Positions 39,801 through 45,473 of a stretch of 64,000 bases of DNA are shown piece by piece. Source of the stretch: Vibrio ostreicida (GTDB lineage Bacteria; Pseudomonadota; Gammaproteobacteria; Enterobacterales; Vibrionaceae); contig NZ_JABEYA020000001.1 in the NCBI RefSeq assembly GCF_013074385.2, forward strand, positions 496,001 through 560,000, given 5' to 3'. Within the stretch, counting starts at the first letter, position 1, and each line of letters begins with the position of its first letter. The notes under the pieces were generated by a model, which was not told the origin of the DNA, did no database searches, and saw nothing but the letters and a program-made list of their open reading frames with translations. A program made the position numbers and the translations under genes.

Positions 39801-41349
39801 AGCTCGACACTACCTCAATCGACCTGATTTGACTGAGGGAGCCTTTGTGGCCAATCCATTTGGTGAGCCGCACACTCGTCTTTACAAAACAGGTGATCAG
39901 GTGCGCTGGCTTGGACCCAATGCACTGGCTTACATGGGGCGTCTCGATAATCAGGTCAAGATTCGTGGTTTTCGTATTGAGTTAGGTGATATCGAAACCG
40001 CGTTGTTGCAAGATGCTCGGGTCAGCGAAGCGGTGACCTGCGTTCACTCTCATGGTGTCACTCACTCGCCATCACTTGTGAGTTATGTGGTGTTGTCTTG
40101 TGCGGGAACAAAAGAGGATCGAGCAAAGGTTATCGCCCAAATGCATCAGGATCTTCAATCACGCTTGCCCGCTTATATGCTTCCTTGTGCGATTGAAGTC
40201 TTATCTGATTTGCCATTAACCCCTAATGGCAAGGTCGATCGTAAAGCCCTGCCTGAACCGAGTTGGGCTTTGACGAGCGAAGACTTTGTCGAGCCAGAAA
40301 GTGACACAGAACGGCAATTGGCTGAGATTTGGCAAGGATTATTAGGTCACCGTACCTCGATCAGTCGCGAGGCGAACTTTTTCGATGTTGGCGGACAGTC
40401 TCTACTGATAGTCAGCCTAGTGAATCAGGTCGAACAGCTCATGAAGGTGAAGCTAGCGGTGAAAGATGTTTTTGCTGCGCCAACACTGGCCCAGCAGGCT
40501 CAAAGAATCGAAGCATTGGCGCACTCGACGCTCAATAGCCAAGAAAGGATAGGCCGGGTGACCTTTAGCGAAGGGGCGCAGCGCGCTTTGTACTGTTTCC
40601 CCGGACTGGGGGGAATGTCGATAGGATTTTCAGCGTTGGCGCAGGCACTGACGGGCGAGGTTAATGTGATTGCGTACGATGCTCCAGGCATGTGGGATAG
40701 CCGAGATGAGGCCGATGATTTTGACGCTATGGTGACAGGCTACGTTGAAGACATCCAAACGGATGTTGTTAAAGGCCCCCTCTGGCTGATGGGACACTCA
40801 TTTGGTGGCCGAGTGGCTTATGAGGTTGCAAGGCAATTGGAAGCGTTAGGGTGGGATGTGCGCTTGTTCCTTTTGGATGTTATTTTGACCAATGAAGCGC
40901 TACCCGCTGATGAGACGCCTCACACGGAACAAGAGATGAAATCGACCTTTGTGGCAGGTTTATGCGATTGGCTGGGTATACCAGTCCCGGAAATGCCTGA
41001 TAGTGAGGCGTTTGATTTGGCACAAGCCACCCATGACGTGACTCAAAAGTTACAGGCGATGGGGCTCGGTTCTGCTCAAGGGCTGTCATTAGAGCAGGTC
41101 TGGTCTGTGTACCAACGTCAGTCATCAATGAACACAGGTTACTGCCCTCGAGGAAAGTTCAATGGGCCTGTTTCGTTGTTGTATTGTGATGAGCTGCGGC
41201 CTTTCCTAGATCGTGTTCATGCGCAGTATCAAGCTTGGTGTTCGCACACGATTACAGCGCAATCGGTCTCTGGGGAGCATAACTCGATGCTGAAACGCCC
41301 TCATGTCAATGACATAGCGTCAGCGGTGCTCAAGCAAATTAATGAGTAA
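30802..41349 (+). CDS. Three-module nonribosomal peptide synthetase with terminal thioesterase (NRPS2)
   Basis: A 3,515-residue protein: basic N-terminal docking helix - C - A9 - T - C - A10 - T - C - A11 - T - TE. The C domains have HHIAADGWS, HHIAADGWS and HHIVVDGWS. The A pockets predict Gly, Ser, Gly. All three T domains use GGQS in place of GGHS; serines are at residues 1064, 2141 and 3200. The type I thioesterase has GHSFGG with nucleophile Ser3333, a candidate Asp in LFLLDVILT, and His3493 in EHNSML. It should take the chain from NRPS1, add three residues and release it by hydrolysis or cyclisation. The start ATG follows a GGAATGAG-type binding site, 92 bases after NRPS1. It has no epimerase, so these residues are achiral or L. 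Confidence 0.97.
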   Translation: MANSIKNKLDNLSPEKRALVEKLLAQKKQKQASSRGAVITANKTIRTQAPLSFAQQRLWLLDQLEGGSPHYNIPTALHIKGGLSVDALKQAFYDIVARHSVLRTVFVGQKETATQQVKPLPVDLCFEIKPISEQSDARYVVSDKQSIDQVIANLQPQVDQCAQYCFDLARDTLIRGHLWVINPEHSVLLIVVHHIAADGWSMGVLTEELNHCYQQHIGQLSQPLPPLALQYVDYATWQRDALSGEHLARQLDHWHDHLHGLPALHSLPLDRPRPAMPSYQGQHIQTCIGAAVTQAFKARCAENEATLFMGVYGVLSTLIARYSGESDIVIGTTAANRDQVEVAGLVGFFVNMLVLRQSISDDMSFADLLCESKRVALQAFAHQQTPFEHIVEKLNPSRDLSYHPLFQIMLAVQNNQQAELSMDGLTFSDVNVTANQAKFDLSLNVEEQQGELILDWEFSTDLFDATTIQRMADSFGYLIEAMAQSLDQAVYSTPMLSTEEQQRALASGNQTQQSYPSDKSVASLFEDQVVATPDAPAVTFGDRTLSYRELNQRANYLAAQLQQQGVAEDALVGVYLERSLSMLVALLAVLKSGGAYVPLDPTYPADRIEGMLRHSQPQVVVTTQQRRSDLPESTPCVLIADEVDNAVLAAGQENPKRRHASSHDLAYVIYTSGSTGEPKGIAVENRSVVNFLSSMAREPGIASHDRLLAVTSISFDIHVLELYLPLLSGAHLVLASSADSTNPAGLAELLDKHRITIMQATPSTWQMLLSEHWQADSELRMICGGEAMPNDLKTRLLSSDQHQLWNVYGPTETTVWSSAKALTHEGPITLGNPIANTQFYVLNAHGQLVPDGVPGELFIAGEGLARGYLYREDLTALAFVANPFAPGERMYRTGDRVRRGRNGELEYLGRLDHQVKIRGFRVELGAVDAALQTHSSVRQVLSLVRQSGEDAQLISYVIANESSEVSLPSNSALSATLYTHVKARLPHYMVPSFIVVMASFPLTPNGKIDRKALPQPDSEVSQSHYQAPKTPTEKTLTGLWSSVLNVAEASISRHAHFFEIGGQSLKAIQLLSLIRESLGAEVSMKDIFATPDLSALAGLVDDQLAQGRVTSDALDLPSQRVNRAKPLPLTHMQQRLWFIDQLEGGSCHYNMPLAFEWRGAISDRIMSKTLAALVNRHEILRTCYSMVEGGQAVQQVQSEVERFPIEVLDLSQQSESEQAHSLRQARDNQSEKPFDLGQDLMLRAQVITLTQTHHVMLLTLHHIAADGWSLDILMNEFSSLYCAFEQGKANPLAPLKRQYGDYADWQHHHRDAQLQQRHLKYWQDELEGLPVVHGLPLDYPRPKSQRYSGGVIESAIPSHQVRALKALCQRASVTPFMAVHALLATLIARFSGAHDIAIGTPVANRESPDVANTIGFFANTLVLRCDLSESPHFLALLAQCKDRALGAYEHQQVPFEQLVDLLQPERSLAHSPLFQIMLTLAEDRSRDGDNTLPFEAMDSDQNRRSAKFDLTLHVVHEGEVMTLGWEYASAIFTPASIEHLNQSFLQLLSQIVANPERSVMSLPLVTTEMEQRLVREFNQTQQVFSDTDCLHELIEKQVAKTPNAPAVHFEGTTLSYDGLNRRANVLARKLVESGVGRDSLVGLCSYRSLDMVVALLATLKAGAAYVPLDPDYPSARLEVMIADAAPQIVLTTTELAEQLPQQQGLLCLDTFDYAVNAVGQDNNLSVEGLNSRQLAYVIYTSGSTGQPKGVMNEHQAAVNRIEWMQQAFCLSHEDKVLQKTPFSFDVSVWEFFWPLMVGAQLVVAKPEGHKDVDYLLDTIELNGITTMHFVPPMLAVFIQDGRYQTRTSSLKHVFASGEALPANLVHQWTATHSAGLHNLYGPTEAAIDVSWHACLAHREYQSVPIGKPINNIQLYILNDERQIAPLGVAGELYIGGTGVARGYLNRPELTKERFIPDPFSDQPEHRLYKTGDLARWLENGEVEYLGRLDHQIKIRGFRVELGEIDAQLLAQKEIAESITIDVDGQTRLDRQLVSYLVLNEPVPETAVTGLKHKVMSSIGAVLPSHMLPSALVILEALPLTANGKVNRRALPAPMLSQRKEAYQAPSSEIEKALVPLWSNVLSLEEECIGRASNFFDIGGQSLKAIQLVSLIRQSFEVALTIKDLFNAPTLSALALSIEDAETTGDAVVKATQRSGLLPLSHTQQRLWFIDKMEGRSAHYNLSLSLSAKERIDLNAMTFALMAVVERHEILRTRFVQHEGKGWQTIDPMPATWDITATDVSGEDQATRRKRIAWVADQEANQPFDLENDKMMRAHVIHVSDQESLMVFTFHHIVVDGWSLDIFSQELTSAYQARLLGQPHALLPLEIQYGDYAIWQTQWLQGPFLTRKIAYWKRQLAGLPQVHSLPLDRPRPLVQSYRGGLVSAQLSEPASQRLKSLCREHNATLFMGLHAALSVLLSRWSGEEDIVIGTPVANRDQAEIANVIGFFANTLILRCDLSEAPSFKQLLEQCKTAALDAYQHQQVPFEQLVDVLQPERSLSHHPLFQVMLSMAGQTALAESDHTPQFSSVDLSNHQQRTAKFDLTLHAAEENGKVILGWEFCQDLFDTTTIERMSQAFVLLVEGMLEAPDKPVMSVPMLNQDQRQRLLIDYNQTEQECASPANFLSMFEAQARLTPDRPAVTCGEQSLSYSELNKKATMLAYGLRQHGVKDQCLVGIYLSRSVDMLVAMLAIGKSGGAYVPLDPNYPSERIGHVLEDAQPHLVLTRSALQDQLPDENKVRCLEALLASGPAQGVLEPRKEDELAYVIYTSGSTGKPKGIAIEHGALVNFLLSMQKQPGLQAQDALLAVTSMSFDIHTLELFLPLITGAHIVMADSDQVRDPYALARLLDQHKISAMQATPATWQMLLNIGWQPPLSLTMMCGGEAMSASLKQGLIVTDQHNLWDMYGPTETSVWSAVRKVMRTDEAAVIGGPIDNTQFYVLNAMMEPVAEGVPGELYIGGKGLARHYLNRPDLTEGAFVANPFGEPHTRLYKTGDQVRWLGPNALAYMGRLDNQVKIRGFRIELGDIETALLQDARVSEAVTCVHSHGVTHSPSLVSYVVLSCAGTKEDRAKVIAQMHQDLQSRLPAYMLPCAIEVLSDLPLTPNGKVDRKALPEPSWALTSEDFVEPESDTERQLAEIWQGLLGHRTSISREANFFDVGGQSLLIVSLVNQVEQLMKVKLAVKDVFAAPTLAQQAQRIEALAHSTLNSQERIGRVTFSEGAQRALYCFPGLGGMSIGFSALAQALTGEVNVIAYDAPGMWDSRDEADDFDAMVTGYVEDIQTDVVKGPLWLMGHSFGGRVAYEVARQLEALGWDVRLFLLDVILTNEALPADETPHTEQEMKSTFVAGLCDWLGIPVPEMPDSEAFDLAQATHDVTQKLQAMGLGSAQGLSLEQVWSVYQRQSSMNTGYCPRGKFNGPVSLLYCDELRPFLDRVHAQYQAWCSHTITAQSVSGEHNSMLKRPHVNDIASAVLKQINE
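30945..34120 (+). other. NRPS module 9: C, A (Gly), T
   Basis: LCL-type C domain (LSFAQQRLWLLDQ; HHIAADGWS at about 31379). A9 pocket D-I-L-Q-I-G-V-V-W-K is identical to A6, and the flanking sequence is also very similar, pointing to duplication. T motif GGQSLK, serine codon 33991. Confidence 0.86.
34180..37350 (+). other. NRPS module 10: C, A (Ser), T
   Basis: C domain HHIAADGWS (about 34584). A10 has FDVSVWEFFWPL, MHFVPPML, VFASGE and NLYGPTEAAIDV, giving D-V-W-H-F-S-L-I-D-K, the EntF-like serine pocket. T motif GGQSLK, serine codon 37222. Confidence 0.88.
37385..40520 (+). other. NRPS module 11: C, A (Gly), T
   Basis: C domain HHIVVDGWS (about 37790). A11 has FDIHTLELFLPLI, MQATPATW, MMCGGE and DMYGPTETSVWS, giving D-I-L-Q-M-G-M-V-W-K, a glycine-type pocket. 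T motif GGQSLL, serine codon 40399. Confidence 0.85.
40555..41346 (+). other. Type I thioesterase domain of NRPS2
   Basis: Alpha/beta hydrolase domain at the C terminus. It starts at ALYCFPGLGGMSIGFSALA, has the nucleophile elbow GHSFGGRVAYEVA (Ser codon 40798) and the catalytic His in GEHNSML (codon 41278). It releases the finished peptide; hydrolysis versus macrocyclisation cannot be decided from sequence. Confidence 0.9.
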
Positions 41350-41376
41350 GACAAATCGTCATTTTAACCCCCGTGC

Positions 41377-41408
41377 GGTCCTGACTTTCAGTCAGGGCCA
41401 ACGTTTTT
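41377..41408 (+). terminator. Intrinsic terminator or attenuator after NRPS2
   Basis: GGTCCTGACT (41377-41386), loop TTC, AGTCAGGGCC (41390-41399): ten pairs with one G-U. A five-T run follows at 41404. It lies between NRPS2 and the MFS gene, so it either separates two transcripts or reduces read-through into the accessory genes. Confidence 0.75.
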
Positions 41409-41426
41409 GAAAAGAGAATCGTCACT

Positions 41427-42758
41427 ATGTCTCATGAAACACAAGCTTTGCATATCGACAACGGCAATGGACCCTATCTCGGGACCAGCGCCTATTTTAT
41501 GATGCTGGGCGCCACACTCATCTCGTTGCTTGGCACTCTGATGACCGACTTCGCTTTGGGGCAATGGGTGTATAAGCAGACGCAATCGGCAACGGCGTAT
41601 GGCGTGATAGGGTTTGCCGCACTTGCTCCGCAGCTCTTGTTTTCTCCATTTATCGGCACATTACTGGACCGCTATCCAAGAGGCACACTCATGGTTCTCG
41701 GACATGTCGGTGCAGGGGTGTGTACCCTGTCTTTGGTGATGTTGTACGCCAATGAACTGTTAAATTTTTGGTGCATTCTGATGTTTGTGGGGATCGGATC
41801 GGTCTTTAACGGCTTTATAAGCCAAAGCTTCATTGTCTTGGTGCCCGTGTTAATCGAGGAAAAAAAACTATTAAAGTTTCAGGGCTTCACTCAAGGTGGT
41901 ATGGGGTTGGTCGAATTGGTGGTTCCGGCGCTCGCGGCGTTTTTTCTGGTTGCTGTCGGGCTGAAGGGGGTGTTTATTGCCGATATCATCAGTTTTGTCT
42001 CTGCAATCACTGTGCTGTTATTCATCGTCAAAAAGATTAATCATTCTGATGGGCGTTCGGTGCCCTCTGGTGAAACGTTAGCCAGTCTCCAACAACAATT
42101 GAAATCGGGGCTGCGGTACTTGTTCAATCACCACCAACTACGAAATCTACTGCTGTTTATGGGCGCGATTAATTTTGCTGTTGGGATTGTCCATGTTTTG
42201 CTGACACCTTTGGTGTTGAGCTTCTCGACTGTGGTTGAATTGGGGACGGTGCTAACCGCCGCGGGCGTTGGCACGCTGTCTGGCAGCATTGCGCTGTTGC
42301 TACTGAAAGACAGCGAGGAAAAAACCTCTTTGCTCTGTGGTCTGTTGTTAATGATGGGATTACTGCTGCTGAGTGCCGCGTTTATCTTTGTTGAACCTCG
42401 CCTGACGGTTTGGATCTTAGCTGGCACAGTGCTACTCCTCACCATGCTGTTTGTGATGGCAGAAAGCGTCAATCAGGTGATTTGGCAGACTTCAGTACCC
42501 AAATCTCTTCAGGGGAGAGTGATCAGTATTCAAACGCTCATCTCACAAATTTCTTTGCCTTTGGCCTTCTTACTTGCGGGGCCTTTGGCGGACTATGTGT
42601 TTGAGCCTTTATTTGCTGTAGATGGACCCGTTGCGGATAGCTTGGGCCAAGTTATTGGTGTGGGTCCCGGTCGAGGTATCGTGTTTTTTTATGGCGTGTG
42701 TGGTTTGGCCATTATCGCCAGTGTGGGGTTGTTTTATAACACCGTTAAACGCCAATAG
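41427..42758 (+). CDS. MFS transporter, probable peptide exporter
   Basis: A 443-residue protein with about twelve membrane segments. The loop between segments 2 and 3 has GTLLDRYPRGTLMVLG, the DRxxRxxxh signature of the major facilitator superfamily. The general layout is that of drug and siderophore exporters such as EntS relatives. The start ATG follows AAGAGA by 11 bases. It sits 77 bases after NRPS2 and 35 bases before the aminotransferase gene, so it is most simply read as part of the biosynthetic locus, exporting the peptide across the inner membrane. The substrate is inferred from context only. Confidence 0.82.
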   Translation: MSHETQALHIDNGNGPYLGTSAYFMMLGATLISLLGTLMTDFALGQWVYKQTQSATAYGVIGFAALAPQLLFSPFIGTLLDRYPRGTLMVLGHVGAGVCTLSLVMLYANELLNFWCILMFVGIGSVFNGFISQSFIVLVPVLIEEKKLLKFQGFTQGGMGLVELVVPALAAFFLVAVGLKGVFIADIISFVSAITVLLFIVKKINHSDGRSVPSGETLASLQQQLKSGLRYLFNHHQLRNLLLFMGAINFAVGIVHVLLTPLVLSFSTVVELGTVLTAAGVGTLSGSIALLLLKDSEEKTSLLCGLLLMMGLLLLSAAFIFVEPRLTVWILAGTVLLLTMLFVMAESVNQVIWQTSVPKSLQGRVISIQTLISQISLPLAFLLAGPLADYVFEPLFAVDGPVADSLGQVIGVGPGRGIVFFYGVCGLAIIASVGLFYNTVKRQ

Positions 42759-42793
42759 TTGAATTTTGAATAAATAGAATCATAGGGAAAAGT

Positions 42794-44038
42794 ATGCAAG
42801 CCTTCGAAAAGCTGGAATCAGAAGTCAGAAGTTACATTCGGTCATTTCCGACCGTGTTTGATAAAGCGGAAAATGCGATCATTTGGGACGATCAGGGAAG
42901 GGCGTTCATTGACTTTTTCGCCGGAGCAGGGACGTTGAATTATGGGCATAACCCCAAAGCGGTGGTGGAGGCCATCATTCGCTATTTGAGCCACGGCGGT
43001 ATCATGCACAGTTTGGATAAAGCGACGGTGGCTAAGCAGCAGTTCATCGAGACGCTCGATCGCGTCATACTCAAACCGCGTCAATTGGAATACAAGATTC
43101 AATTTACTGGCCCGACGGGCACCAATGCTGTTGAGGCCGCGATTAAACTCGCACGGCGGGTGACCGGGCGTAAGAATGTCGTCGCCTTCACCAGAGGTTA
43201 CCACGGGCTTACCGCTGGGGCGTTGGCGTTAACCGCCAATGATTATTACCATCAGTCTGTCTATGGTGGGAGAAGTAATGTGTATCATGCCCCTTTCGAT
43301 GGGTATTTTGGTCAAGATATTGATACGGCAGCCAACCTAAGTACCTTAATAGAAGACAGCAGCAGTGGTGTTGCCATGCCTGCCGCGATTATTTTGGAAA
43401 CGGTTCAGGGCGAAGGGGGCATTTATCCCGCCTCCAAAGCGTGGTTACAATCGATACAAGCGCTGTGCAATAAGCATGATATTCTATTGATTGTTGACGA
43501 TATTCAGGTAGGCAACGGTCGCACAGGGGACTTTTTCAGTTTTGAGTTTGCGGGTATCGTACCTGATATTGTGTGTTTATCGAAATCGATTGGTGGTGGG
43601 TTACCATTGGCGCTTAATTTGATCAAACCTGAGTGGGACAAATGGTTACCTGGTGAACACACCGGTACATTTAGAGGCAATAATCTCGCCTTTATTGCGG
43701 CAACAGAGCTGTTAAACTTTTGGAAAACAAACGACTTGGTGAAAGAAATCGACCAGAAAAGCCACATTATCCACAATAAACTGCTGGAATGGCAACAACG
43801 CTATCCGGCTTTTGCTATCGATATTCGCGGTAGAGGAATGGTGTGGGGGATTGAGATTCCGGAGCAAGGCATCGCGACTCAGCTGTCTCGCCAACTGTTC
43901 GATAACGGGCTGTTAGTCGAAACCTGTGGCGCGAAAAGCAACGTCTTAAAGATCTTACCACCTTTGACAATAGAAATAGAGACATTGGTCCGTGGACTCG
44001 ATAAAATCGAGCATGTGCTAACACAAACTTACTCGTGA
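42794..44038 (+). CDS. Diaminobutyrate-2-oxoglutarate aminotransferase (EctB/Dat-like)
   Basis: A 414-residue class III PLP aminotransferase. It has TGPTGTNAVEAAIKLAR (about 105-121), the PLP-ring Asp235 in IVDDIQVGNGRTG, and the PLP lysine Lys264 in LSKSIGGGLP. These motifs are close to EctB and Dat enzymes, which make L-2,4-diaminobutyrate from aspartate semialdehyde and glutamate. No ectA or ectC is nearby, so ectoine synthesis is not indicated. In this locus it most likely supplies Dab for module 5, whose pocket carries two acidic residues. The start ATG follows AGGGAA. The enzyme is cytosolic, encoded between the MFS exporter and the phosphopantetheinyl transferase. Confidence 0.88.
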   Translation: MQAFEKLESEVRSYIRSFPTVFDKAENAIIWDDQGRAFIDFFAGAGTLNYGHNPKAVVEAIIRYLSHGGIMHSLDKATVAKQQFIETLDRVILKPRQLEYKIQFTGPTGTNAVEAAIKLARRVTGRKNVVAFTRGYHGLTAGALALTANDYYHQSVYGGRSNVYHAPFDGYFGQDIDTAANLSTLIEDSSSGVAMPAAIILETVQGEGGIYPASKAWLQSIQALCNKHDILLIVDDIQVGNGRTGDFFSFEFAGIVPDIVCLSKSIGGGLPLALNLIKPEWDKWLPGEHTGTFRGNNLAFIAATELLNFWKTNDLVKEIDQKSHIIHNKLLEWQQRYPAFAIDIRGRGMVWGIEIPEQGIATQLSRQLFDNGLLVETCGAKSNVLKILPPLTIEIETLVRGLDKIEHVLTQTYS

Positions 44039-44066
44039 TGACAGCGAGATAGCAGGCCACACCCGA

Positions 44067-44094
44067 GATAGGAAGTGAAGCATCATTTCCTATC
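44067..44094 (+). terminator. Possible weak terminator after the aminotransferase gene
   Basis: GATAGGAA (44067-44074) pairs with TTCCTATC (44087-44094) across a 12-base loop. Only a short mixed T stretch (TTGTTCGTCT) follows, so termination would be weak. Confidence 0.4.
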
Positions 44095-44162
44095 TTGTTC
44101 GTCTAGAAATGTGAGTATATCTAGGCGTGCTGACGGGGATTTCACTATCAGATGGTATCAAT

Positions 44163-44870
44163 ATGCATAACGACACTTTTCTTCAGGCGTTCGGCCCTGA
44201 TCTTTCTATTACGCCCGCTCATGCCATCAGTTCGCGTGCCCGATTTGATGTCACCAACTTCCACTCTGATTCTTTTTCTGACTACGGTATTGTTCAGCCA
44301 CAGGCACTATTAAACGCGGTCGATAAACGTCGGTCTGAGTATTTGGCTGGGAGATACGTCGCCAATGATGCACTCAAAGAATTGACTGATGAAAGTTATT
44401 CGATTCCAACAGGCGCCGATCGCGCGCCTATTTGGCCAGCAGGGATAACGGGCTCGATCACACACAATGAGGATCAAGCGATCGCGGTGGTGGCTTACTC
44501 AAGAGATCATTCGATGATAGGGGTTGACCTCGAATCTCTGATGAGTGCACCGTTGGCTCAAGAACTGGCGCCACACATTATTGATCACCATGAAGCCAAG
44601 CTGATTAAACGTCTTAACCTAGATTTTTCACATGGCCTGAGCGTGGTCTTTTCTGCAAAAGAGAGTCTTTACAAAGCACTTTATCCCCATGTTAGGACCT
44701 TTTTTGGTTTTGAAGATGCGCGGGTAGAACAGATCGATGTGTCATCAGGGCAGTTTCAAATTACTTTACTGCGTGACCTGAATACTAACTTTGCAAAGGG
44801 CTGGCAAGCAAGTGGGCGTTTTTTGACCAACGACAACACGGTAGTGACCCTGATTGCGGATGGATTGTAA
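44163..44870 (+). CDS. 4'-phosphopantetheinyl transferase, EntD/Sfp-type
   Basis: It moves phosphopantetheine from CoA to the serine of carrier domains, and so should activate the 11 T domains of the two NRPSs. The EntD family motifs are present: GSITHNEDQAIAVV, IGVDLE, and FSAKESLYKALYP (about 73, 95 and 139 residues from this start), including the Mg-binding Asp and Glu and the WxxKES-like segment with Phe-Ser. Length is 235 residues from ATG 44163. A GTG at 44127 would add 12 residues; neither start has a strong binding site. It lies 124 bases after the aminotransferase gene. A role in the primary siderophore pathway of the host cannot be excluded. Confidence 0.88.
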   Translation: MHNDTFLQAFGPDLSITPAHAISSRARFDVTNFHSDSFSDYGIVQPQALLNAVDKRRSEYLAGRYVANDALKELTDESYSIPTGADRAPIWPAGITGSITHNEDQAIAVVAYSRDHSMIGVDLESLMSAPLAQELAPHIIDHHEAKLIKRLNLDFSHGLSVVFSAKESLYKALYPHVRTFFGFEDARVEQIDVSSGQFQITLLRDLNTNFAKGWQASGRFLTNDNTVVTLIADGL

Positions 44871-45473
44871 ATAACGGTAGTGATAAATGGGGCCACTTCG
44901 CACTGTCCCGAGTAATACCCCTTTTGACTTATGTGAAATGGCTGCTGTGTCAATCTTGGATCGGGTTTAATGCCTAGTTAAACAGTGAGTCGCAATGAAT
45001 AACGGCGAGAGGCTGAGGGCGTAAACGAGAAAGATGGTAAGGATTTTCGGGTGAACCTCTTCATCAATGAGGAGGCTAGTCACGTCAGGTTGAGCGTAGT
45101 TTTATTTGCTCGTTTTGATCATGGGTATCGTATATATCCTCCCACTTGTCCGACATAAAATCGTGCTTAATGTTTGTTTTTTCGACCGAAGTTCTTCTCA
45201 AAGAGAAGTTCGGTCTTATCAATGAGACATCATTATTTGGTGCAACATCAAACTTATTGGTCTCGCCGTTAATAAATGAATATATAAACAATAAGAACTT
45301 TAGATAAAGGCCAAAGTACGCCGTCTTCTTTTTGTTGGTTCCACTCACGATTTTTGTTTTTAAAGTAAAAGCTCGATTGATTTTTTGGATAAAGATCAAC
45401 AATCTACGTGCGCCCAGAGTGGAAGTGTCACTCTGACGAAAAGAATGTAACACTAATAACGTAGAGCTTTATA
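44871..45473. other. Intergenic region with three hairpins
   Basis: About 600 bases with no gene I can support. Three inverted repeats are visible. CCTCTTCAT (45056) pairs with ATGAGGAGG (45067). GACCGAA plus CTTCTC (45184-45199) pairs with GAGAAG plus TTCGGTC (45203-45215) with a GTT bulge. CAGAGTG (45415) pairs with CACTCTG (45429). None is followed by a T-run. The last lies about 40 bases before the transglutaminase gene and may be an operator. The stretch 45220-45400 is A+T rich and should contain the promoter for that gene. Confidence 0.5.

Noticed and set aside
42794..44038. Ectoine biosynthesis
   Set aside because: Only the EctB-like aminotransferase is present; ectA and ectC are absent and the neighbours are NRPS accessory genes.
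2798..44870. Siderophore locus
   Set aside because: There is no hydroxylase, formyltransferase, catechol gene, TonB receptor or Fur-like site, and the predicted residues are not typical iron ligands. An EntD-type transferase alone is not evidence for a siderophore.
45184..45215. Bulged hairpin as an intrinsic terminator
   Set aside because: Neither strand has a T-run directly after the stem.
45085..45453. Minus-strand frame of 122 codons before the transglutaminase gene
   Set aside because: It spans the A+T-rich promoter region and two hairpins, has no binding site and no motif.
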